NCBI GenBank assembly: GCA_951217055.1
Contig: OX578282.1
Location: 22,193,106 to 22,257,105, forward strand
Reading direction: 5' to 3'
Origin: Gerris lacustris
Taxonomy: Eukaryota; Arthropoda; Insecta; Hemiptera; Gerridae
DNA length: 64,000 nt
Under the pieces are notes generated by a model. The model saw only the letters and a program-made list of their open reading frames with translations, was not told where the DNA came from and did no database searches. Made by a program: the position numbers and the translations under genes. Below are positions 1 to 10,940 of the stretch, piece by piece. How positions within the stretch are numbered: position 1 is the first letter of the stretch; each line of letters begins with the position of its first letter.

Positions 1-110
1 GTTCAATAATAATTAAATGTAATTTCGAAAACTCGAAAGAACTAATTATGGAAATCACAATGGATTTAGAAATTAAGTACTTGTATATGAGAAACTTTGT
101 CTGAGTGTTC
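1..110 (+). repeat. 3' end of 578-bp TIR repeat family (family C), cut by window edge
   Basis: The first ~110 bases match the last part of the full-length family C copy at 60677-61254: both read GTTCAATAATAATTAAATGT, then an ACGAAAACTC-like stretch, then GTATATGAGAAA. The rest of this copy lies upstream of the window. It is non-coding. The family appears to be a non-autonomous DNA transposon because its two ends are inverted (CTTTCTCATATA / TATATGAGAAAG in the full copy). Confidence 0.7.
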
Positions 111-255
111 TAGGAATGATTATTTGATAAGCAGAAGTGTTACTCTCTAACAAAATAATTTAGTAGTTAGTTATACCGAGGGATATGCCAGTTTACATAT
201 ATTCCAGCAATCTTCATTTTTTTTATATATATTTTAGAACTGATTACCTAATATA

Positions 256-319
256 GGTACTTCTTTAGATTGTTACTCCCTGTGTTTTTTTTTTTTTTAA
301 GAATATAAATGACTTTGAC
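256..319 (+). repeat. 5' fragment of MITE family G
   Basis: It starts GGTACTTCTTTAGATTGTTA, the terminal inverted repeat of family G (full copies at 40181-40688 and 55424-55661). Similarity runs to GACTTTGAC and then stops exactly where a CAGTGGCG hAT-like terminus begins at 320. The expected continuation (TAAATAAC) is missing, so the copy looks interrupted or truncated by a later insertion. Confidence 0.7.
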
Positions 320-373
320 CAGTGGCGTAGCTAGGGCATTGGATTGGCATTAGCCCCCCCCCCCCCCCCCCCC
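320..373 (+). mobile_element. hAT-like terminus ending in a 20-C run
   Basis: CAGTGGCGTAGCTAGGGC resembles the ends of many animal hAT transposons, which commonly begin CAGNG. It is followed by 20 consecutive C residues (354-373). The matching end (CACTG with an ACTTTGAC target duplication) was not found in this window, so the element's right boundary is unknown. The C run may be wrong in length. Confidence 0.35.
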
Positions 374-1471
374 GCAAAACAAACTATTGACAGCAAACAA
401 AATTGATAAGAAAAAAAAAAACCTCTTGCGTTTAGTACGATTCGATCCCATGATGGGAATTATACTTTCGAGAGTTGATCATGATAAGTCAATCATTAAT
501 GGCTTTCATCATGAGCTACTTTTAGAATGATCCCTGTTTTGGTTCGATAGATCAGGGTTCAGAAAAGCCTTCTCCCCTAAAACATCTTGACTGATTAAAC
601 TCTGATCTCGGGGACATCTCTAACTTGGTTAAATCATCTCTAAGTTTTAAAAAAAGTTCCCTAGTGTAAAATAATCTTCGATAATCATAAATTTGAAAAA
701 AAATGTCTCTTCTCTTCGAGATAAAATATTAAGTTTAAAAAACTAAACCAATAAAATTTTCATAAATGTAACTTTTTAATTCCATTTTGGAGGGGGAAAA
801 ATATGAGAAACTTCTCGCTTGCATTTAAACAAAAATAAATAACATGAAATTCAATTCTCAACATACATAACATAGGATCGTTATTGCCGCCTCTATTTCC
901 ATTCTTCTACATCATATACATTGAACTAACACTTAGAAATTTATGTATTCAAATGAGAATAAAATGAGGGTATTCTCTCATCCCCTCTTATTGCCTTTTA
1001 TCTTTGTAAGATGCGGTATTAAATTTATTTCAATAATTTGCATTTTGTTATATATGAGAGCAAATAGTGTTCTCATATTTATTATTTTATTTTTTAAAGC
1101 TTATTTGCGTTCGTTTAAATAGATATTTTTATTTATTTATTGTACAAAACATATCTCAGACTTTCATACCATAGTAGTTTTGTATAATTATTTATTTGTT
1201 TATTTTATTTTCACTTGTATTTATTGCATTTTGTTTGATCTTTCACATATTTTTATGTGTCTCTCGTAAATATGAAATTTAATCAAATAAATACATAGAT
1301 ATGTTTATGCTGTAATATAGATTATGTGCAGAGAGTTATATTATTTATAATGTTAAATTAAAAATAATCTACTAGAAAGATTTTCGCATATTAGCATGAA
1401 ACTTATTTCCTATGATTTACCTAATTTTATGTGGAAATGAAAATAATTAATTTCTAATATACCAGAACTTC
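374..1471. other. AT-rich stretch, no gene seen
   Basis: It holds an A run (about 411-421) and a B-box-like GATTCGATCCC at 439-449, which could belong to a decayed SINE or to the hAT-like element on its left. No element ends or plausible exon were recognised. Confidence 0.4.
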
Positions 1472-1493
1472 ATATATATATATATATATACTA

Positions 1494-1564
<71 letters not shown>
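1472..1564. repeat. (TA)n microsatellite
   Basis: About 90 bp of alternating TA, interrupted once by CTATTC near 1491-1496. It is self-complementary and likely unstable in length. Confidence 0.97.
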
Positions 1565-1568
<4 letters not shown>

Positions 1569-2129
1569 CCTGTTTTTTTTATTAGTTATATCCTTTTAAA
1601 CGTTCTATATCTTTCAAAACAATAATATAATAAATCTAAACATAAAAGCAAAGCCAATTAGTTTTAATGGTGTACAATAATTTAAAACTTTTTTTTTAGA
1701 AAACATCTTTGAAAAACTAAGATAATAAATAAAATATTCTGCTTATTAATACTATAACATGCAGGTATAAAAATTTATTTGTTTCACTGTTGTTAACTAT
1801 ATCACAATTCGAAGAAAAAAACATAAAAATTAAAAACATGATTTAAAAACAGATAACAAGGCAACGTGATTTCCGTTTTGCGAAGAAATTAAGGGACCAC
1901 TTAGACGTTTCATGGACCGTGTAATGGATTTTATATTTTTTACACAAAATAATGTTAATAAAGAAAATATACCCTGTGTATAGGAGTAAATTAAAGAAAA
2001 TAAAATAGACTAATTGTGATATTTTGAAGAACAGTTTAAAAAGAATTATGAGTTTTTTATGTTTGTATGTATGTAATTTATAGTTCCAAAGATCTATTGA
2101 TAGTATATATGCTTTTATCAATTATTCTT
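1565..2129. other. AT-rich stretch, no gene seen
   Basis: The 92-codon minus-strand open frame at 1843-2121 is rich in I, F, K and Y, as expected of chance frames in AT-rich DNA. No domain or splice context was recognised. Confidence 0.4.
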
Positions 2130-2740
2130 TTGTAGTCCCCTTTACAGTATATCGGCCTTACTTCACTGTATATCATCAAGTCTCCTTAGGCTTTTTTAAG
2201 GGCCTCCTGCAATCCGTCAATTTATAAGGTTAGATAGTTTACAAGACCTCCGTTACAATCGGCCTTAAAGGCTATTCTGTCTATTGGCTATTCTCACCAT
2301 TACTTTAGGGCCTGGCTGTGCTCTTTTTAAAGCCTTCTGCAATCGGTCAATTTCACCTCACCTCTATGGTAGACCGCTTATATGCCTCATTACCATCAGC
2401 AAGTCTCATTTTTAACGTAGGCTATGCGTTGTAGTGGCCTCTTGCTATTGGTTATTCTAAACTTACCTCCGATGGCTAGTTTAACTGTGGTTAGCCCAAT
2501 GTCCTATATTATCTGTCACCCTATTATTTTAGGCTAAACTCACTATTGAACCCGTAACGGTAATTATCATTCAGAATCAGGCTTTAATAAGCCTATAGAG
2601 CCTTTTATATTAGACTTTCATATGGGCATTATTACAGTTTGTTAGACTATTTATAGGCTCGCTCACTATTGGCCAGTCACACTTATCCAAACAATTGGCG
2701 ACAGCAGTATGGACCATGCTACAATTATACCTACAATTTA
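2130..2740. repeat. Degenerate ~130-bp repeat block with GGCCT-rich motifs
   Basis: This block is less AT-rich than its flanks and repeats short phrases such as AGGCTATTCT, TATTGGCTATTCT and GGCCTC. The clearest unit-length match is CTCCTGCAATCCGTCAATTT at about 2204 against CTTCTGCAATCGGTCAATTT at about 2334, a spacing of 130 bp. The block seems to be an old, diverged tandem array or a decayed repetitive element. No open frame spans it and no TIR was found at its borders. Confidence 0.45.
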
Positions 2741-4279
2741 TGACTTCCTCTCTACTCTAAACCGTAAAATGCATTATTTTAAAATGCATCGTGTAATGAA
2801 ATTAAACATTTGTCATACATTTTGCAAAGAAGCGATTATATCGTGCATAAGAAAACAGCTATTAAACAATATATCATTTTATTTCTAAAGACGAAACTTT
2901 TTTTGATATTGCAATAAATGAATTCTTCAATACTTTTTTAATAATATAAATCCTTCAATAAATTTAAAATGTACATTTGGCCTGTTTCCCAACTACTTCT
3001 CTAACATATTAGGATTATATAGACACTTTTACTCGGTGTTTATCTTCACTCTTTATGACAATTTAAGCTACATTGACTTGATCGAAAAAAATGAAGCTGC
3101 ATTAAAGATTAAAGCAAGAAAAAAAGCTGCTCTTCAATTCTAAAAATCAACAACATACATTTTTTTCTAAACAGGTTTTTAGATACATTGACTTTGATTT
3201 ACAAGTAATGCTGTTCTATTTATTTTTTTTAATCTATTTTTCAATCATAAGAAAATTGCTAATCTCATGTTTTAATTTTCAAAAGATTTGTCTCCATTCC
3301 AAATCGAATTATTTCTTCACGACACTTTTTACAAACTCATTATTTATTTTATTATTATGATTATTTTTTACAAAATAAACTTTTTTTTAAAGTGTATTCA
3401 ATTACTTCATTTACCATTACTTATTTAAGTTCCAGCATAAAGATTTAATAAATTACCTTTTTTGCTTTCTCAGAATCTTGCTTTTTAATAAATGCCTGAC
3501 TAACTACTGTATATATTCTGAAAAATTACTACGAGATCTGTTTTTTTTTTTAAACAATTTGTTTTGTTACAATTTTTTTTTAAATCGCTGCTATGCAGGA
3601 ATTATAAATGTAAAACTATATTTCATAGTAGGTAATATTTTATTTTATTTTGTTAAATGGATATTTATAAATTTAACTATTCATTTTATGTTTAATGGTT
3701 CTTTTTGCTCAAATGAAGCTTTTGCAAGATTTATATCTTTTTTTTCTTTTTTTTTGTAGATGAGTCCCTTTTTATTTATTCTATGTTCTCTCTCGCTTGC
3801 TTACTTATAAAACCTAATACAGTTCATATTTTACTTACGCTTTTCAAATTTACGTACAATATAATAAATTACATTTTTACTGTAATCTTAATATGATTAA
3901 AACGACTACTTACATTAAAGAATGAAGTCACGGGAAAAGGAATTAAATTATAAGATTTATTTTACAGCTCCAAATAATAAATAATCTTTAATCTCAATTG
4001 ATTGGAGAAAATAAATATCTTAATAGTTCACTAGATTTAATTTAAATTTGTAATTTCTTCTGACTCAATAGAATATACAATATTCAGACTGAAAAATTAA
4101 TTTTCATTTTGTTATAATAATTTAATATATGAAAATTACGATTAACGGTTCATATTATTATTCATTTTCTTATCGTTTGTTTCTAAGTTCATTCATCATT
4201 TTATTCAAATTAAAGGTACATTGTCGTTTTATAAAAGCATGAAGTTAAAAAAAAAATAAGTTAAAGGTTTAGAAGAGGA
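2741..4279. other. AT-rich gap
   Basis: Dominated by T-rich and A-rich runs. A 93-codon plus-strand frame at 3478-3759 is mostly F, N, L and I and matches nothing I know. Confidence 0.4.
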
Positions 4280-4450
4280 CAATAAAATGGAGAGGCGGGG
4301 GTCCGTTATACTTGTGGTATTGTCCACGTTCGGCTATCTTCGACTTGGATCGTACGATTCCGTTTTCAGCTCACGTATTTTGCTCGAGGGTGGGCAAAAG
4401 TACGTTTTTAAAGTCCTTCATGAAGGAGAAATGCTTTTTTAAAGGAATAA
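4280..4450. other. Small GC-richer island
   Basis: About 170 bp of clearly higher GC (GGAGAGGCGGGGGTCC..., ...GCTCGAGGGTGGGCAAAAG), unrelated to any repeat in the window. It may be a conserved non-coding element or a short exon, but no open frame supports an exon. Confidence 0.25.
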
Positions 4451-4731
4451 GGAAAAGGATATTGTAAGTCTCTCTAAAACATGCTCCTGATCTATATTAC
4501 GAAAGTTATTTCTTTTCTTTTTATTCTTTTCTTGTATTCCATACTATGCACGATGCACGTCAAAATTACGTGACGAAGTTGTGTGGCTTATGGTTGTTTA
4601 ACTTATTGACATTTTCTTGCTATTTGTTTTTTTTTTTTTTTTAAAAAGATAAAGGATAAATAATAGAGAGTTTAAATAAGACGTGAAGTGCAATTAATGT
4701 GATGCGTCTTTCCGAGGTAAAACCTACTTAC

Positions 4732-4752
4732 TGCGCATGCGCACGTATAAAA
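4732..4752 (+). promoter_or_regulatory. NRF1-like palindrome followed by a TATA box-like motif
   Basis: TGCGCATGCGCA (4732-4743) fits the animal NRF1 consensus and is followed after two bases by TATAAAA (4746-4752). The spacing is tight and no transcript is evident downstream. It lies inside a TIR element, so it may be transposon sequence rather than a host promoter. Confidence 0.15.
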
Positions 4753-4951
4753 TTGTACTGTAAAAAGACGTGATACTTTTATCTGTCACTGTTGTCGTAT
4801 CACCTTTTTTACTTTAGTTTTTAAACACACGTTATGTGTGTTTATCTCGATAATAAATAATATAATACGAGAAATCAAAAATATAACCTGATTAGACGTT
4901 ACCTACCTATAACCTCGTCACTATACGTGTTTTGTATACGTCTTGTTTAAA

Positions 4952-5185
4952 CTCAGTTATAAATTCAAATTTTTAAGTTTTTGGTAGTTTTTATACTACG
5001 GAAAGATTAAATTTTACTTTAAATCAAATTACAATTATCAATAACTACGGGAGACATACAGAGAAAAATAGTCCTGTAACGGATTAATAGGAGGACCCGT
5101 GGTTCGAGTCCCGGTGCGGGAGTATATTTTTCTCTGTATGTCTCCCGTAGTTATTGATAATTGTAATTTGATTCTCAGTTATAAA
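4952..5185. mobile_element. Palindromic SINE-like element P, copy 1, with 12-bp target duplication
   Basis: The insert 4964-5173 is flanked by CTCAGTTATAAA at 4952-4963 and again at 5174-5185. It contains a 49-bp perfect inverted repeat, 5022-5070 and 5125-5173, with ACTACGGGAGACATACAGAG in the left arm. The loop (5071-5124) carries a tRNA-like 3' half with a perfect B-box. Outside the palindrome is a 58-bp tail (4964-5021) that copies 2 and 3 share in opposite orientation. Variable-length duplications of 12-16 bp in the three copies point to target-primed reverse transcription, although no poly-A tail is visible. The palindromic body is unusual for a SINE. Confidence 0.75.
5101..5111 (+). 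promoter_or_regulatory. Pol III B-box-like motif in the loop of element P copy 1
   Basis: GGTTCGAGTCC fits the tRNA B-box consensus GGTTCGANTCC at every position and is followed by CGGTGCGGGAG, as in a tRNA 3' end. The T-stem does not pair cleanly, so this is a tRNA-derived fragment at best, not a tRNA gene. No A-box was identified. Confidence 0.5.
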
Positions 5186-5679
5186 GTCATACCACATTTT
5201 AAAATAACGTTAAAATTTAAGTATCACAGCAATAAAAAAAAAGTACGTCTTATTTAAACTCTGTAATATTAACCATAGTTGTTTAATTTTAAATATGACT
5301 TAGTAACAGTAAGGCATTCCTTGTATTTACCTTAATTCTGAGTTTTCTACTGTTTAATCCTCTGTGTCACTTTTGATCTTCCCTTAATCCAGGATTATAC
5401 TCGCTCCAGCTATTCCACTTTTTGTTGTCTTCCTAGGTTGTTTTTATGTTTACAAACGTATTAGCTAAATTATTTCTTATTCAAAGCAACATATTCTCAA
5501 ACCTTTTAGTACGGCAATGTCCGAATCATATTTGAATTTGACTTTTGCTATTCATTTATTTACTTTGTACTAAAGCTCAGAGGCAAATATAAATGTGTTT
5601 CTACCTACTTTCGACTTAAGTTACTTTGTTATTTTCTAAATAAATTCTTAAATGCCACACCTTTTTTTAAAAAAAAAAA

Positions 5680-6480
5680 AACATTTTGGTTACTGCTGAA
5701 TTATTTTTTGGCCGTGGTCTTCTACCAACGCCACTGATTTATTTATTTACACTTCACCCAAGGATTATGGTTTTTAAATGCTTTTTATGGACGGTCATAA
5801 ACATTCGTTCTCGTATTTCACATTTACTTCTTCGAATTGAAAGGGGAGAAAAGAAAGCGTTGACAAAACACTTTTTAACTTGAAGACCCTTTACCTTTGT
5901 TAGAAGGGTCCGTGTTTTCAATGTATGTCGATCATTAACTCTCAGCTATTCCTTTTCCCTTCACCTTGGTACCGTAAGTTTTTCGGGTTTTCTCTTGGTA
6001 GTTGAAAGTAGAGGGGGGCATTTTACGCGTCATAAATCATAATTTTCCCTCGGAGGATGGAATTTTTGGGTCGGTGCCACGATTGAGCGGAAGGAGACCT
6101 CCGGGTTATTTACGGTCCTTTTTTTTCAAAAGTCCTGCAGGACTTAAAAACTCACAAGAGGTGGTAGAAAGTTCCTTTTTATTTTGTGTTATTTTTTATT
6201 CCGTACAAAACTCTAGAGATCGGTTCTTACTTAAAAAAAGAACTATTTAAAAAGAACAAGAAGACGTCTTTTGAAGTACGTACTTACTTGTAACCGGGTT
6301 CTTTTTTTTAAGAAAAAACTATTAAAAAAACTGACCCTCTGAACTGAGCGAAAGGCCACCTCTCCTCTAGCGTGTATATGTGTGTATTTGTTTAACAATA
6401 CGTTCCGAAACGCTCATCCTCCACAGGGCTTTTATGATTTATAGCCGAGCTGCTTTCGTCTAATTGGTATGGGGGTCCTC
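5680..6480. other. GC-richer non-repeat island
   Basis: Composition rises against the AT-rich background. It contains a perfect 16-bp palindrome AAGTCCTGCAGGACTT (6130-6145), a GACCCTT/AAGGGTC hairpin near 5885-5911, and two Abd-B/Exd-like sites (CATAAATCA at 6031, TGATTTATA at 6435). Open frames are short (65 and 82 codons) with no recognised domain. A conserved regulatory element is plausible, a terminal exon or UTR possible. Confidence 0.3.
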
Positions 6481-8767
6481 CAGTTGATTTCACCATCTTC
6501 TTTCTACTAGTTCTTTAAAGTATAAGAGTTTTTCTTTTGGACCTTGCTTCGTCTCTTTCTTTAACTTATACCGGCCTCCCACGTTTATATACCTGTATCC
6601 TTCTTTTTATGTCTGTTTATTCCCGTTTATGTTTATTCCTTATTTTTTGTATTTATTTTCCGTTCTCTTCCTTTTTTTATATATATATATATACATTTTT
6701 TATATTTTTTTCCTTTAAAACGCGCGCAATCAAGGAGGATTTAGAGTGATAAATAAAACGAGTGTTTGTTTGCCGAAACCACTTCATGTTATGTATTTAT
6801 TGTATGAAGAAAGGTGATTTTTTTTGGCTATTGTTTTCGTCGATTATTTTTTGTTTCCCTTCTACCTTGTCATTTTTTGCTTTACATGAAGTTCAATTTG
6901 TGATTATGTCATATACTTTAATTGGTTTGTATGATTTTGTTTTTTACGTATAGAATGTGTCTGTAAGAGAGGTCACTTCACGCTTGTATGTTGTGTCATC
7001 TTCAAAATGATTTTTTATTGAAATTATCTTGACACGTTTGTACATTTTCTTCTTTATGGTACCAAAATTATAATCTGTTTAAGTAGGTAAACAAAAGAAA
7101 AGAAGTATTTATTTAAAATTTAGGTTCTCTTGATATGGTAATTATAAACTTAGTTACTTAATCGCGGCTTCTTTTTGTTTGACAAAGGGATTAAGACCGA
7201 TCTTTCACACCAAGCCCGGATCCTGTTAGACTTGATGAAAAATAATATGATCTACTAAGATCAAATGTAAGATTTTACATAGTCGTTTCTGTTGAGATTT
7301 TTATAGCTTTCGCATGGTAAATAAATCTCAGATTTAAGTATTGTGCAGACCGGATTAAAATATTTTCAAATAGACTTTAATTGAGTTTATTCACAATTTT
7401 ATTTTATTAATGTAGTTGCAACTTTTTTTCAGTTCTAAATTAGTACATAATAAGACCTATATTACTTTAAATAAATTTCAAATATTTTAAATATGTGTAA
7501 ATATTATAAATCTATAGTTTTCTGCCAAGAAATCTACAAAACTTGAAAATAAATTTCGCAATTTATTCTAGTTTTATCTAATTGCATAAATTCTACATTT
7601 TTAAGTATTTCATATTTAACTTTTGAAGAGAAAATGATTGATCAATTCATTTGTAAATGGACTTAACTTTTTTATATGTAAGAAAGTTTTTGTAATACAA
7701 TGTTTAACCAATTGAATGGCCTTATTAGAAGATTTACTACAAGAATATTCGATTAAGATATTGTTCAAAAGATATATGTATATTTCAGTAGCATTTAAAT
7801 GTATCTAAGTAGTTAAATTTTTTTTTTAAATAGTAATTCTTTACAATAAAGTTTTCAATATGTTAACGAGGATATCCTGTTCGTTAGTTGAAAAAATAAA
7901 ATCCATTCGTCAGTTTGTAGTTTAGTTTATTTTTCTAAAATGCAAAATATCTTGCTAACATACATAGCATTTAAATAGAGTAACAGTTGGTGCTTTCTTT
8001 TTTTTTTATTTACATGTTATAAGGTGGGACGACAAAACGCATTAAGAATACGTAAACAGGTCTAGAGTTACAGAATTGCGATAGAACCTGTAAATATTAT
8101 CTGAGAACAGTTTACCTACACTTATACTGTAAAACTACTAACTAAGTTAAAGTAAGAAAATCCCGACAAAAAAAAAAAATCATTATACATAATCACATAA
8201 TCGTAATTTATTCTTGAATAAATAATTAAGATAGATCATTGCTAAAAGAAATTTATAAAATATATATAAAAAATCACTTAAAAGCTGTCATTAATACTTA
8301 AATTAGAATTTATTGCCGAATAAAAATAAAAGATAATAAAATAAAATAATTTAACAGTATTATAAGATAAAAACGCCCACGTTTGCATCTTGACATTTAC
8401 ACTGACAGTTTTGCAATTGCCTATATATATATATATATATATTATATTTCAATATCAGGAGAGAAATAAATGCAGTTATAAAAAGTCAAGAAGAAAAATT
8501 GAAATTTTATCATAATTATACAGTATTTCTACTAAAAGAAAAGAACATTATAAATGAGTCGATTAAAATTAAATATATATTTATATCAAAGATTTGTTAC
8601 ATTTTATTGAAACGAGCTATAAATGGCAATTAACCATTAACTTGGTATTACCTGATTCATTTAAAAACATTATTTATTTATAAAATGCCAAGAAAAGCAT
8701 TGAGCAAGATTGAAAAAAAAAAATTTAAATTATAGGAAATCAAAATCAATAAGACTAAACAAATTAG

Positions 8768-8775
<8 letters not shown>
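6481..8775. other. AT-rich gap
   Basis: Short hydrophobic frames at 6537-6749 and 6762-6953 come from T-rich sequence. A short TA run lies near 8422-8442. I saw no transposon ends. Confidence 0.4.

Positions 8776-8818
<43 letters not shown>
8776..8818. repeat. (TA)n microsatellite
   Basis: About 21 uninterrupted TA units. Confidence 0.95.
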
Positions 8819-8821
<3 letters not shown>

Positions 8822-9530
8822 ATAAATCATAATAAATAATCGTATGAATTAATTTAAGGTCATTTAGTTTTATATAAACTTTTTTATTTATTTTTATTAA
8901 AATATATGTATTATTTAAATTTAAATATAATAATACAATTTTATTTTTAGTAATTTAAGTCTATTTAATCTCTTAATTTAATATATTTTTTTTAAAAAAA
9001 TGTAGAGAAATATTAATAATCTTTAAAAGAGTAAAAAAAAATTAATAATAAAACGTGTAATAAAATTTTTGGTTTTTTGTATTAAAATGAACATCAAAAG
9101 AGTATATGAATAAAATTAATATTAAATGGTTTATTATAAATATCTAATAAATTATTGAATAAAGTTTTTTACTAAAAATATTAAAATATTCTGTATTTGA
9201 CATTTTTGTTTAAAGAATATATATATATATACACAAAGAAGTGACATTATTTATAAAATCATTATTTTCTATATATATGCATATTTAATAGTGATAGCAT
9301 TCACTCAATCCTTCTTCGCTAATTATTTTACTTGTGGAATATAAATAGAAAATTGTCATGGTCACTCAGTATAAGGTTTTTGGAATGCTCAAGTATAAAT
9401 TATTTTTTATATCGCACTCTAAAGTAGCCCGGGTACTGAAAGACTGTGATTTCAAGCTAGGAAATTAAATTTTGGGAAAAGCTTCTTCTTTAGAGGTGTT
9501 ATCACCTACTAAAATGAAAACCCTATTGCC
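8819..9530. other. Extremely AT-rich gap
   Basis: Nearly pure A/T between about 8820 and 9290, with no open frame or repeat recognised. The last 200 bp become less AT-rich. Confidence 0.4.
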
Positions 9531-9555
9531 CCTAAAGTTGTGATTATAGGCCTTG

Positions 9556-9806
9556 CAGCGCTTGATTTCTAGAAATTGAGGTGCCGGAACTACAACCTAC
9601 CCTCTATCCCCCACCCTATATAGAAGGGGGGTCGGGGGTCCTCCACCGGGAAAAATTTGAAAAATAAACGTTCAAAAACAGCATTTTAAGCAGTTTTTTA
9701 GACATAAACCCACACTCTTAGTGCAAATCTTAGTGCCGATAATTTTTTTTTATTTATCAGAGAGAGAGAGGTCCCGGAACGCCGTTCCGCCTTAAATCGA
9801 GCCCTG
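9556..9806. mobile_element. hAT MITE with partner near-empty target site
   Basis: It begins CAGCGCTTGATTT and ends AAATCGAGCCCTG, an imperfect inverted pair of hAT type, with GGTGCCGGAAC and GTCCCGGAACGCC in the subterminal regions. The flanks are GGCCTTG (9549-9555) and GGCCTTAG (9807-9814), an 8-bp duplication with one base lost. At 251 bp it has no coding capacity. The same flanking sequence without the insert occurs at 10205-10256, which supports the boundaries. Confidence 0.8.
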
Positions 9807-10204
9807 GGCCTTAGTATTTAGATATATAAACCATCCCTTATCTATGCGATCTGTTTTATTTGTCCCTTTTGTATTTCATTCGTTGAATTTTGTGGGTCGT
9901 TTAAGGGTTGTGAAAAATGTTTCGTCTTTATACTATCATCGTCAACAATTGGCTATATTTCGCCCCTCTCCGCGGCATAGACGGGTTACGACGTTTTGGG
10001 TCAGATTCTCTAGCTATAGTTAGATTCGTCAAAACTGAAAACTTTTCAAAACTATCTTCCATACTGCTTTACCATTAACAATATTTAATAATAACAACAA
10101 ATATAATATAAGACTAGTAAAAATTAACAATAATAACACAGAAATATATAACGTATCACTTCATGTCAATATGGTAACTTGTGGTAACCTAGGTTGAAAC
10201 CTAC

Positions 10205-10256
10205 CCTAAAGTTGTGAATATAGGCCTAAGTATTTAGATATATAAACCATCCCTTA
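10205..10256 (+). repeat. Direct repeat carrying the near-empty hAT MITE target
   Basis: CCTAAAGTTGTGAATATA, then GGCCTAAG, then TATTTAGATATATAAACC repeats the flanks found on the two sides of the MITE at 9531-9555 and 9807-9840. The site differs from the inferred target by one base. Confidence 0.8.
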
Positions 10257-10408
10257 TTTATTTACACACAAGTATATATATATGTATATAGATGATAAGG
10301 GTTTATCAAGTTTGTCGGCTTCTACAGTTGGAATTATTATGAAGTTTTAAGTTTTTCTGTGGTGATCGCGTCTTGAAAAAAAATCATCCCCAACCACCAT
10401 GTATTACC

Positions 10409-10696
10409 AGGTTCTACAGTTGGTGCTAAATGTTTGTTAGCGGGGGAAATTCAAAAAAAGTGGTGAGGAGCCAATCAGTTGGTAGGATTTTAAAATCCTA
10501 TGTTAAAACTTTAGGAGTTCCAGAGATGCTTTTAATATTAGGAGCGAAACGTCGGGAAACTCAGCCTAACACATAAAGATAAACGGAACACCTAAAGTTT
10601 TAGCATAGGATTTTAAAATCCTAAACACTGATTGGCTCCCACCACTTTTTTTGAATTTCCCCCGCTAACAAACATTTAGCACCAACTGTAGAACCT
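10409..10696. mobile_element. Foldback element with ~112-bp arms
   Basis: The left arm 10409-10521 and right arm 10585-10696 are inverted copies with only a few differences; shared landmarks are GGTTCTACAGTTGGTGCT, TTAGCGGGGGAAATTC and TAGGATTTTAAAATCC. The 63-bp loop contains GAGCGAAACGTCGGG, which resembles the loop motif of the foldback at 28921-29125. No target duplication was identified. Non-coding. Confidence 0.8.
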
Positions 10697-10940
10697 CAAT
10701 ATGAAACGAACTGTTAGGGATGGGTTTTGGAGATGACGTCCTTAAAAGCAAGGTATTAGCGTGCTTTTTTAATATGAGTTCCTGAGTGTTTTCAAAACCC
10801 TGCTAGATAACTAGAAGTTATTAATATTTCTATCATCATTATTTTAGTATCTGAAAACATTTATTCAAAATTCACAAAAAAGAACCTGTAAAACTCCTCT
10901 TGTTAGTTTAATTTTATATTTTTCTTATGCCTTTAAACAA

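Larger units (their letters stand above)
4667..5262. mobile_element. TIR element with 18-bp inverted ends, holding a nested SINE-like insertion
   Basis: The left end AGAGTTTAAATAAGACGT (4667-4684) is the exact reverse complement of 5245-5262. A third, diverged copy lies inside at about 4939-4956, just before the nested insertion. Without the 222 bp added by that insertion the element would be about 374 bp. It has no coding capacity, so it would be a MITE-like element; superfamily unknown because the target duplication is unclear (possibly TAATA). Confidence 0.5.

Noticed and set aside
5060..5130. A tRNA gene
   Set aside because: Only the B-box and a 3' tRNA-like end are present. The T-stem mispairs and there is no acceptor 5' half, D-arm or A-box.
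6451..6464. AGCTGCTTTCGTCT shared by islands at 6.45 and 42.60 kb as a conserved enhancer word
   Set aside because: A single 14-mer match between two places in 64 kb is expected by chance, so it is weak evidence alone.
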